This document shows, one piece after another, positions 8,059 to 14,799 of a DNA stretch of 64,000 nucleotides. Both the position numbers and the translations under genes were made by a program. The stretch covers positions 111,041 through 175,040 of the forward strand of contig CAZVFC010000016.1 of the NCBI GenBank assembly GCA_964625855.1, read 5' to 3'. The stretch's first letter is position 1, and each line of letters starts with the position of its first letter. A model generated the notes under the pieces. It was not told where the DNA came from. It searched no databases and saw only the letters and a program-made list of their open reading frames with translations. The DNA is from JAPLUA01 sp964625855 (GTDB taxonomy: Bacteria; Verrucomicrobiota; Verrucomicrobiia; Limisphaerales; UBA8199).

Positions 8059-8730
8059 ATGAAGATTTTGCTGCAAGACACGAATACAGGACTCTACCGA
8101 AGCCGCGGTGGCGGATGGACTAACGAACCTCACGCGGCGCTCGCCTTTCTGGACGAAATTCGAGCTAAAGACTTCGGTATCTACCATCGGCTCTCTGGCG
8201 CAAGAGTTGTTACGATAGCCGAGCCCGGGGCTTCGGACACTTGCCCGCCAGCCTTGGCCATCAGCGCCAATCCAGACCCGGAAAGAGATCTAATTATGAG
8301 TACTAACAAGAACACCACACCAGTGAAACTCCAAACGGAAGCCAAACGCGCCACCCCTAAACCGGCCCGCCGCACCTCCGCCGCCCGCAAGAGGCGCGAA
8401 CGCACAGGAACCCAGACGGCAGCCAAACCAAGCGACGGCAAACCCTCCTGCGCTCAAGAAGCAGCTCGGCCCGAAACCATAACCCTGGTCGAAGCGCGGA
8501 TAGACGTGGGGTTGGGGAATGCCCTTTTCATCCGCGGTCAGGGGGACGGCCTGAGCTGGGACAAAGGGCAACCCCTTGATTGCGTTGGCGCGGCCACATG
8601 GATCTGGAAGACCGCGCAGGCCAGGGACAAAGTTGTTTTCAAGCTGCTCCTGAACGACGTGCTTTGGGCACAAGGCGAGGACCTCGTCCTCGAGGCGGGC
8701 CGCAAGCTTGAGGTTGTACCCAGCTTCTAG
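8059..8730 (+). CDS. Two-module hypothetical protein (short N-terminal module, basic linker, beta-type C-terminal module)
   Basis: 223 aa from ATG 8059 (MKILLQDTNTGLYRSRGG). Residues 1-60 are a small alpha/beta module whose pattern recurs in the protein at 30530-30835. A basic Ala/Pro/Arg linker follows, then an 80-residue C-terminal module (ITLVEARIDVGLGNALFIRG ... LSWDKGQPL ... VVFKLLLNDVLWAQGEDL) that resembles a starch-binding-like immunoglobulin fold seen, to my recollection, in other verrucomicrobial proteins. A second ATG at 8296 has a GGAAAGAG-like ribosome site and could yield the linker plus C-terminal module alone. The frame is open up to 7807 but that part is unlikely to be coding. 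Function unknown; the PHO-like box suggests phosphate control. Confidence 0.7.
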   Translation: MKILLQDTNTGLYRSRGGGWTNEPHAALAFLDEIRAKDFGIYHRLSGARVVTIAEPGASDTCPPALAISANPDPERDLIMSTNKNTTPVKLQTEAKRATPKPARRTSAARKRRERTGTQTAAKPSDGKPSCAQEAARPETITLVEARIDVGLGNALFIRGQGDGLSWDKGQPLDCVGAATWIWKTAQARDKVVFKLLLNDVLWAQGEDLVLEAGRKLEVVPSF

Positions 8731-8854
8731 CCGGTCTTGCGCCTCTTGATGGTCAAACATAAGCGGGACGGCTCGAAACGCTGACATCCTCAAGGGCCAG
8801 TCCGTCCCCTATCGTCCCTGATCCTCTGCGGCAGGCCGAGGCGTACTGCCGCAA

Positions 8855-8898
8855 TTGTTAATAACCTTTAACATTGCCGTAACCTGAACGCCACATGG
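8855..8898 (+). promoter_or_regulatory. Candidate tandem PHO boxes upstream of the MGDG-synthase/PHP chimera
   Basis: Four consecutive 11-bp units: TTGTTAATAAC, CTTTAACATTG, CCGTAACCTGA, ACGCCACATGG, with a GTTAA/TTAAC/GTAAC/GCCAC core at the same place in each. The best pair (8878-8895) matches the site before phoU at 14 of 18 positions. The array ends 30 bp before the ATG at 8929. Confidence 0.5.
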
Positions 8899-8928
8899 CT
8901 CGGGCACGCTGGCCGTGCGACCTGAGCT

Positions 8929-9387
8929 ATGAAGAAGATTCTGATTCTTACTGCGAGTTTCGGCGACGGCCACAATGCCGCCGCGCGCAACCTCCGCGAC
9001 GCCATCGAACTCATCAGCGATGAGCCCAAGAGCGAATGGGGCAAGAACACTCTTTTCCTCTGGGAGAATCAAGAGATCTTCGCGCCCATCCTTGACGCGT
9101 GGGAAATCGCCAACCGCAATAACATCTTCACACCGGTCGGCTTGAACCGCTTTGCCTTCCTGGCCAACAGCGACTTCCACAAGCCCAAACACATCTATTC
9201 CTGGGAGACACTGCTCCACTGTGAGAAGGATGCCGAGGCCATCAAGGACTGCATCCGGCGCAACGAGCACGTGTCCCTGACTCTCTACCTTGACGGCCTA
9301 AGCGCCAGGACCCTGTGCCCGGTGTCGCGCACTCCCGAAACGGCCATGCCGGACCACTTGTCCCTCAACTCCGCGATTCCCGCCTGA
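8929..9387 (+). CDS. Chimera: N-terminus of MGDG-synthase-type glycosyltransferase fused to C-terminus of a PHP-domain protein
   Basis: 152 aa. Residues 1-31 (KILILTASFGDGHNAAARNL) match the nucleotide-sugar glycosyltransferase N-terminus of monogalactosyldiacylglycerol synthases, with the GDGH loop. From about residue 36 the sequence changes to a PHP-type C-terminus: WEIANRNN, then LANSDFHKPKHIYSW, and KDCIRRNEHVSLTLY, with the SDFH metal-ligand motif. Each parent is normally several hundred residues, so almost all of both is missing. The last ~35 residues belong to neither family and overlap the opposite gene. It looks like an in-frame deletion that joined two adjacent genes and is probably non-functional; an assembly join is the alternative. 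PHO-like repeats precede it. Confidence 0.7.
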   Translation: MKKILILTASFGDGHNAAARNLRDAIELISDEPKSEWGKNTLFLWENQEIFAPILDAWEIANRNNIFTPVGLNRFAFLANSDFHKPKHIYSWETLLHCEKDAEAIKDCIRRNEHVSLTLYLDGLSARTLCPVSRTPETAMPDHLSLNSAIPA

Positions 9388-10418
9388 CCGGCGGGGCGGG
9401 TTTCCGCACACGCAAATCGGCGTCCGGTCGGGGCGGCTTCGAACGGGAACACCCGCTTCCAGTCTCGCTTTATGTCCACGACTGTCCAGCCTTTGGCCGC
9501 GGCTTCGTCGAGACCTTTGTCGAGCCGCCCGGTGGTGGCGGTACGGTCGTAGGCATACTCGCGCTCCCCGTCGGTGTGGTGCACATAGCCGCAGAGGTGC
9601 CGGCCACGGCCGGACGCAGTCCATTGCAGCATGGGCAGGTCGCCGTCCGAGTTTCCAAACGCCAGAATGGGCCGGCGGCCAATGACGCGCTGGATCGAAA
9701 GCGGCTTTTCGCCCTTGTCGTTGATCAGCTCGATCTCGGCCTGGCGGACCATGACGGGTTGGCCATTACGCACCTCCAGCTTATTCACGACCGTGCTGCC
9801 GATGAGTTGCTCGGGTGGAATCCCATAGATCCGTTCCGTCCAAGGCCGCATGAACTCGAGGCTGCCGCCGGAGACGACATAGCTTTTGAAGCCGTTGGCG
9901 CGGAGGAAGGCAAACAGTTCGAGCATGGGTTGATAGACGCAGTCGGTATAGGGGCGGGCAAACTTTGGATGGCGGGACGTGGCCAGCCAATCCCTGGCCG
10001 TGCGATCATACTCGTCAAGGGTCATGCCGGCGCAGGCGGCTGCAGGCAACTCAATCAGGCCGTGGACGCCCGAGGCGACGACGCCGTTCAGATCCCCGGC
10101 CAAGGCTGCTTTGAAGGGCGCTTTCGTGGTCCATTCGGGGTGCTGGGCGGCCACCGCTTTGACGCGGTCCATCGCGAAAGCGAACTGGGTGTAGGAGGGC
10201 TGCTCGGTCCAGAGCGTCCCGTCATTGTCGAAGACCGCGATACGTTCCGCGGGGGCGACGAACTGGGCGGTCCCGGGCGTCGTCACCTCCGCCACGAATG
10301 TCAAGATACTCTGTTTGACCGGGCCGTCATTCCACGCGGGCAACGAGTCAACCGCAGCGTGCAGGGGAACTGCCGTCAGGCAGGCAGCGAGGGAGTACCA
10401 GTGAGTAAGCTTCTTCAT
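9285..10418 (-). CDS. Secreted HAD-superfamily phosphatase with unusual C-terminal extension
   Basis: 377 aa from the ATG at 10418 (MKKLTHWYSLAACLTAVPLH, a signal peptide); a further upstream in-frame start is less likely because the signal would be buried. HAD motifs are clear: I, FDNDGTLW (nucleophile Asp); II, YVVSGGS; III and IV, RRPILAFGNSDGDLPML. The family hydrolyses phosphate esters and this one should work in the periplasm. The natural family end appears to be near KRDWKRVFPFE (about nt 9440); the remaining ~50 residues, to LALRPSR, look like read-through into rearranged DNA and overlap the 3' end of the chimera at 8929. It diverges from phoU and shares its upstream region, including a PHO-like box. 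Confidence 0.88.
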   Translation of the reverse strand: MKKLTHWYSLAACLTAVPLHAAVDSLPAWNDGPVKQSILTFVAEVTTPGTAQFVAPAERIAVFDNDGTLWTEQPSYTQFAFAMDRVKAVAAQHPEWTTKAPFKAALAGDLNGVVASGVHGLIELPAAACAGMTLDEYDRTARDWLATSRHPKFARPYTDCVYQPMLELFAFLRANGFKSYVVSGGSLEFMRPWTERIYGIPPEQLIGSTVVNKLEVRNGQPVMVRQAEIELINDKGEKPLSIQRVIGRRPILAFGNSDGDLPMLQWTASGRGRHLCGYVHHTDGEREYAYDRTATTGRLDKGLDEAAAKGWTVVDIKRDWKRVFPFEAAPTGRRFACAETRPAGQAGIAELRDKWSGMAVSGVRDTGHRVLALRPSR

Positions 10419-10741
10419 GTGTCTTGTTGGATTATTGTCGCAGGCCCGCACCGTGTCGCAGCTCGGACCAGCAGGCATTATACTGACGGGAACATCCCCG
10501 CACGTTACGATCTCGTGACAACTCGCCGCCCCAAGCGCCGACCCCTTCTTTGCGCAATGTTTGCATTCCCGTCACATGATCGCCACACACCCCTGCGAAG
10601 CTTGGGCCAGCGAATATGATGCAGACTAAACAAGCTCAAGCGCCGCACGCCCTCCCGCTCGCGGCACTTCGCCAGGCGTCAGCTTACCCCAGAATGAAAC
10701 TGAGGGTTGCCTTCCCCCGCGATTTGGCTGAGCCTTGCTCC
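10419..10741. promoter_or_regulatory. Divergent promoter region of the HAD phosphatase and phoU
   Basis: 323 bp between divergent starts. It contains the PHO-like repeat at 10570-10587. An upstream ATG at 10616, in frame with phoU, would give a 42-residue extension that lacks PhoU similarity, so I treat 10616-10741 as leader. No other signal was seen. Confidence 0.5.
10570..10587 (+). promoter_or_regulatory. Candidate PHO box upstream of phoU
   Basis: CGTCACATGATCGCCACA: GTCAC and GCCAC 11 bp apart. The first half, GTCACATGA, recurs before phoB at 11436. It could serve either phoU or the divergent secreted HAD phosphatase. Confidence 0.5.
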
Positions 10742-11428
10742 ATGCAACCGTTCGAGCTGCAACCGACGGGCCTGAAAGAGAAGCTCCTGACCATGGCCAG
10801 CCACGCCGAGTCCTCCATGTATAAGGTCATCGAGGCGCTCAGCAAGCGCGACTACGACCTCGCGCAGCGCGTTGAGGCCGACGATACGGTCATTGACCGC
10901 TTCGAGGTGGACGTGGACGACTTGGCGATCAAGTTGCTGGCCCAGACCTCACGGGCCAGCGATCTGCGCTTCATTACGGTCGCTATGAAAGTCTCCCAGA
11001 ACCTGGAGCGGGTGGGCGATGAAACCACCACCATCGCTCGTCGGGTCCAGGAGCTTTGCCAGGATGCGCCACTGAAGCTGGCCCTGGAACTGTCGCAGAT
11101 GGCCAAACTCGCCGCGCAGATGCTTAAGCATGCCCTGGATGCGTTCGTCAATCAGGACGCCGCCGCCGCGCGCGCCATCATTCCGCAAGACAAGGCCATT
11201 GATCTTCTGAACAAGCAGAACCACCAGCAACTGGCGGATCAAATGATCAAGGACCCGGGGGCCGTCACGCGTTGCCTGAATTTGATGGTCATTTCCAAGA
11301 GCCTGGAGCGCATCGCCGACCACGCCAAGAACGTGGCTGAGGAAGTGGTTTACTTGTGCGAGGCTCGGGATATTCGGCACAGCGGGGCGGTGGAAGCGCT
11401 GCCAGCGGCCGGCCTTACACCGCCGTAA
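10742..11428 (+). CDS. phoU: Phosphate signalling regulator PhoU
   Basis: 228 aa from ATG 10742 (MQPFELQPTGLKEKLLTMAS), which matches where the family starts; an in-frame ATG at 10616 would add 42 residues without family similarity. Two three-helix PhoU repeats are visible, each with its signature: AMKVSQNLERVGDETTTIAR and MVISKSLERIADHAKNVAEE. PhoU restrains the PhoR-PhoB pathway and phosphate uptake when phosphate is sufficient, usually together with the Pst transporter, but no pst genes are present here; the transporters in the window are Pit type. It is followed 59 bp later by phoB. Confidence 0.95.
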   Translation: MQPFELQPTGLKEKLLTMASHAESSMYKVIEALSKRDYDLAQRVEADDTVIDRFEVDVDDLAIKLLAQTSRASDLRFITVAMKVSQNLERVGDETTTIARRVQELCQDAPLKLALELSQMAKLAAQMLKHALDAFVNQDAAAARAIIPQDKAIDLLNKQNHQQLADQMIKDPGAVTRCLNLMVISKSLERIADHAKNVAEEVVYLCEARDIRHSGAVEALPAAGLTPP

Positions 11429-11441
11429 CCTGTTTGTCACA
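11424..11441 (+). promoter_or_regulatory. Candidate PHO box between phoU and phoB
   Basis: CGTAACCTGTTTGTCACA: GTAAC and GTCAC 11 bp apart, with a third weaker unit (GCCGT) 11 bp further on. It lies 47 bp before the phoB start and overlaps the phoU stop, which would permit autoregulation of phoBR separately from phoU. Confidence 0.5.
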
Positions 11442-11487
11442 TGACCGCCGTTGTCGTTCCCCTGCCGCCGTGGTACACCCTTAGCGC

Positions 11488-12177
11488 GTGAGATCGAAGA
11501 TCCTTGTTGTGGATGACGAGCCGGAGGCGGTCGAATTGCTGGAGTTCAACCTCAAGCAGGCCGGGTTCGATGTCATTGTCGCTACGGATGGTGCCCAGGC
11601 TCTGAAGCAAGCACGGTCGGCTCTGCCAGACCTGATTGTGCTCGACCTGATGCTGCCCGAAATAGACGGCGTGGAGGTCTGCAAAATACTGCGGCGGGAC
11701 CCCGCCACCGCGCGCATTCCCATCATCATGCTTACTGCCAAGGCGGCGGAGGTGGACCGCATTGTGGGACTGGAGTTGGGCGCGGACGATTACGTCACCA
11801 AGCCGTTCAGCCCGCGCGAGCTGGTCTTGCGCGTCAACAAAGTCCTGCGCCGCGGCCAGACAGCCGAGGGGCCGCTCGACACCATCAAGTTCGGCAACCT
11901 GCTGATTGACACGCCGCGGCACCTGGTTGAATGGCGCGGCAAGCCGGTGGAACTGACGCACACCGAATTTAAACTGCTCGTCCTCCTGGCGCAGCGATGC
12001 GGGCGCGTCCAATCCCGGGAACAATTGCTGCGCGATGTCTGGGAATACAACACCCTGATTGACACCCGCACCGTAGACACTCACATGCGGCGCCTGCGCG
12101 ACAAGCTGGGACCCGCGGCCAAACACCTGGATACGGTCCGCGGCGTCGGCTACCGCTTTGTGGAGACTCCTTCCTGA
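11488..12177 (+). CDS. phoB: PhoB-type response regulator
   Basis: 229 aa, OmpR/PhoB class. The receiver domain (1-120) has the acidic pocket VVDDEPE, phospho-acceptor Asp53 in VLDLMLPEIDG, MLTAK and DDYVTKPF. The C-terminal winged helix (about 130-228) has LTHTEFKLLVLL, SREQLLRDVW and the recognition helix region RTVDTHMRRLRDKLG. A GTG start is used. Position after phoU and before a PAS histidine kinase, and phosphate genes all around, support the PhoB assignment over other OmpR-family members. It is the likely reader of the 11-bp repeats listed here. Confidence 0.93.
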   Translation: MRSKILVVDDEPEAVELLEFNLKQAGFDVIVATDGAQALKQARSALPDLIVLDLMLPEIDGVEVCKILRRDPATARIPIIMLTAKAAEVDRIVGLELGADDYVTKPFSPRELVLRVNKVLRRGQTAEGPLDTIKFGNLLIDTPRHLVEWRGKPVELTHTEFKLLVLLAQRCGRVQSREQLLRDVWEYNTLIDTRTVDTHMRRLRDKLGPAAKHLDTVRGVGYRFVETPS

Positions 12178-12193
12178 GCCGGGAACAAAAGCC

Positions 12194-13285
12194 ATGATGG
12201 AGGATGAACAGCGCGCAGCCCTCGCGCTGCAGAGCCAGCAGAAAGTCATCTTCGATAGCATGATCGAGGGCTTGCTGCTGCTCGACGAGCACGGCCGCAT
12301 CCAGCTTGCCAACCGCGCTTTCGCCAGTCTTTTTGGTCTGACGTCCGACCCCCGTGGTCGGACCATTATTGAAGCCCTTCGTTTGCACGAACTGGCGGCT
12401 TTGGTCAAGTCTCTCGACACCCAGAAGCAGGTGTCGGGCTTTGAGATGAAGCTGCCCGGGCCGACCGAGCGCTGGCTGCAGATTAATGCCTCCGCCATCT
12501 TCGACGACCAGGCCCGCCGCCAGGGTGCCGTGCTGGTCTTTCACGATCTTACCCGCCTGAAGCAGCTCGAAAGCGCCCGCCAGGAGTTCGTCGCCAACGT
12601 CAGTCATGAACTCCGTACCCCCCTGTCCCTCATCAAGGGCTACGTCGAAACCTTGCTCGACGGCGCCCAGGACAACCCGGAAGTCGCCACCCGGTTCCTG
12701 GGAACCATTGACCGCAACGCCGACCGGCTCAGGCTGCTCATCGAGGACTTGCTTGCTATTTCCGAATTGGAGTCCGGCCGCGTCAAACTGCACCTCCAAA
12801 CCGTAGCCCTCGCTCCCATCGTCGCCAAGGTCCTGGAGGACTTCAAAGGGCAGGCGGCAGCCAAGGGCGTCAGGCTGGTCAACCAGGCTCCGAAGGCGGC
12901 GGTCCGCGCCGACCGTGACCGCCTGGAGCAGGTCCTGGGCAACCTGGTGGACAACGCCATCAAGTACGGTCGCAGCGAAGGCACGGTCACAGTGGCCGGA
13001 TGCGCGTTGGATGGCGGGCAAGTTGAGGTTGCTGTCCAGGATGACGGCCCGGGGATACCACCCGAGGCCCTGGAACGGATCTTCGAGCGCTTTTACCGCG
13101 TGGACAAGGCCCGCTCGCGCGAGCAGGGCGGCACCGGTCTCGGCCTTGCCATTGTCAAGCATCTTGTCCAATGCCATGGTGGCCGGGTCTGGGCCACCAG
13201 CGAGCCCGGGCATGGGGCCGCTTTCCACTTCGTTCTGCCGGCGGATGTGGAGGTCTCCAGGCAGGCTGCTGACCACGCCCCTTAA
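12194..13285 (+). CDS. phoR: PhoR-type sensor histidine kinase without membrane segments
   Basis: 363 aa from ATG 12194, 16 bp after the phoB stop; an upstream TTG at 12158 would overlap phoB and is less likely. A PAS domain (about 15-120, with FDSMIEGLLLLDEHGRIQLA) precedes the HisKA helix NVSHELRTPLSLIKGY (His138) and the HATPase domain: N box LGNLVDNAIKYG, G1 DDGPGIP, F box FERFYRVD, G2 GGTGLGLAIV. Classical PhoR has one or two N-terminal transmembrane helices; none is present, so this kinase should be cytosolic or recruited by a partner such as PhoU. Partner of the PhoB-like regulator upstream. Confidence 0.9.
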   Translation: MMEDEQRAALALQSQQKVIFDSMIEGLLLLDEHGRIQLANRAFASLFGLTSDPRGRTIIEALRLHELAALVKSLDTQKQVSGFEMKLPGPTERWLQINASAIFDDQARRQGAVLVFHDLTRLKQLESARQEFVANVSHELRTPLSLIKGYVETLLDGAQDNPEVATRFLGTIDRNADRLRLLIEDLLAISELESGRVKLHLQTVALAPIVAKVLEDFKGQAAAKGVRLVNQAPKAAVRADRDRLEQVLGNLVDNAIKYGRSEGTVTVAGCALDGGQVEVAVQDDGPGIPPEALERIFERFYRVDKARSREQGGTGLGLAIVKHLVQCHGGRVWATSEPGHGAAFHFVLPADVEVSRQAADHAP

Positions 13286-13675
13286 CCGCCGGACCGTTCC
13301 GGCCAGCCGCCATCACGGCGAGACGGCGAACGCGAATTCCTTCGGCCAAGGCCCGGCCGCCGTTCCGCAAAAAGCCTCCTCTTCGGCGCTTCGGGCTATG
13401 CACCAGGGATGCACACCCGATGCACACCGGATGCACAACCTTGTACCGCTTGAACATCCGGTGTGCATCCGGTGTGCATCGCTTGTGCATCTCTTGTGCA
13501 CGGCGTCCGGATGGCCTTGGCCGGGCTCAGAACGAGGGAGAGGCGCGAGGCGGGCGTTTGGCGCACCTGGCCACCCGGTCCGTTTGCTGCCAACAGCTAC
13601 GGTAGATGAGACGGGCTGGCGGAGCCAGGTGAGTGGGGCAGACGATGCGCCAGTATTCGTACCAGCGAGCTGGTA
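13286..13675. other. Intergenic region between convergent phoR and pit genes
   Basis: 390 bp without a supported gene. Its main content is the 11-bp periodic inverted repeat at 13399-13501. The remaining ends are GC-rich and show no further structure that I can support. Confidence 0.6.
13399..13501. repeat. Large palindrome made of 11-bp periodic TGCAC/GTGCA units
   Basis: Left arm: TGCAC begins at 13399, 13410, 13421 and 13432. Right arm: GTGCA begins at 13463, 13474, 13485 and 13496. The spacing is 11 bp throughout. The arms are reverse complements over about 40 bp with few mismatches (shared core GATGCACACCGGATGCACA) around a short central segment. It could form a long hairpin or cruciform, or be a helically phased binding-site array. 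It lies between the stop codons of two convergent operons. Confidence 0.85.
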
Positions 13676-14767
13676 TCAGCCGATCACGCGGAGCAACCAA
13701 ACACAGCCATAGGCCAGCAGTCCGGCCACCGGGATCGTCAGCAGCCAGGCCCAAACCATCCGCTCGACTACCGTCCACTTGATCGCGTTCAGGCGTCGCG
13801 CCGCCCCGACGCCCATAATCGCCGCGGAGATGTTGTGCGTCGTGGAAACGGGGATGCCCAGATGCGTCGCCGCCAGGATGACCGTGGCGGAGGCGGTTTC
13901 CGCCGCGAAGCCGTTAATCGGGTGCAGCTTCACCATCTTATGGCCGAGGGTCTTGACGATCCGCCAGCCGCCGACGGCGGTGCCGGCCGCCATGGTCAGC
14001 GCACACACGACCTTGATCCACACGGCGATTTCCATTTCCTTGCCCGGCAGCGGCGCGGGGGTGTACAGGAAGGACAGCCAGCCGGGCAGGTTCTCCAATT
14101 GCCCGGCCGTGGTTGCGCCAAGCAGGGTGAGGGCAATGATGCCCATGGTCTTCTGCGCGTCGTTGGTTCCGTGCATGAAACCCATTGCGCCGGCGCTCAC
14201 CATTTGCGCCCGGCCGAAGAAGCGGTTGACTTGGTTCGGGCGGGCGTTGCGCAGCATCAGGTAGAGCAGCGCCATGACGATGAAGCCCAGGATCAGGCCG
14301 GCCATGGGCGAGGTGACCATCGGCACGAGGACTTTCCACAGCAGACCCTTGCCGTGATACCAATGCTCCGGGTTCGGCTGCGACCAGATAATGACGTCCC
14401 AGTTGTTGCCCGAGGCGGCTACCGCCGCGCCGCACAAACCGCCGATGAGCGCGTGGCTGGAGCTGGAAGGCAGTCCAAACCACCACGTGATCAGATTCCA
14501 GATAATCGCCCCCAGCAGGGCGCAAATCATAATGTCGGAGGTCATCGCTACCATTTTGGAGTCCACAAGCCCCGAGGAAATCGTCTTGGCCACCGCCGTG
14601 CCCCAGAGTGCCCCCAGCAGATTGGTGGATGCCGCCAGCAGCACCGCCTGGCGCGGAGTCAGGACCTTGGTGGCCACGACGGTCGCGATCGAGTTGGCGG
14701 TATCATGAAAGCCGTTGATGTACTCGAAGATCAGCGCCGCGAGGATAACGGTCAAAAGGAGTGTCAT
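13676..14767 (-). CDS. pit: PiT-family inorganic phosphate transporter (second copy)
   Basis: 363 aa, about ten hydrophobic segments. PiT proteins are low-affinity symporters of metal-phosphate or sodium/proton-phosphate in the inner membrane. The two signature repeats are present: FEYINGFHDTANSIATVVAT near the N-terminus and HLGIPVSTTHNISAAIMGVG near the C-terminus; FMHGTNDAQKTMG is also typical. It is last in the DUF47-pit-pit operon, 32 bp after the first copy. The two copies are clearly homologous but divergent, so this is an old duplication, perhaps with different substrates or affinities. Confidence 0.95.
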   Translation of the reverse strand: MTLLLTVILAALIFEYINGFHDTANSIATVVATKVLTPRQAVLLAASTNLLGALWGTAVAKTISSGLVDSKMVAMTSDIMICALLGAIIWNLITWWFGLPSSSSHALIGGLCGAAVAASGNNWDVIIWSQPNPEHWYHGKGLLWKVLVPMVTSPMAGLILGFIVMALLYLMLRNARPNQVNRFFGRAQMVSAGAMGFMHGTNDAQKTMGIIALTLLGATTAGQLENLPGWLSFLYTPAPLPGKEMEIAVWIKVVCALTMAAGTAVGGWRIVKTLGHKMVKLHPINGFAAETASATVILAATHLGIPVSTTHNISAAIMGVGAARRLNAIKWTVVERMVWAWLLTIPVAGLLAYGCVWLLRVIG

Positions 14768-14799
14768 AGGCTGTTAATGCTCCGGCGCTCGCGACGCGT

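Noticed and set aside
13399..13501. The 11-bp units as further PHO boxes
   Set aside because: The unit is TGCAC/GTGCA, not GTMAC, and the array lies behind two convergent genes, not before a start codon.
13155..13605. Open frames rich in Met, His, Cys and Thr on both strands
   Set aside because: They are read from the 11-bp periodic palindrome; both strands give similar low-complexity peptides and none has a credible start site.
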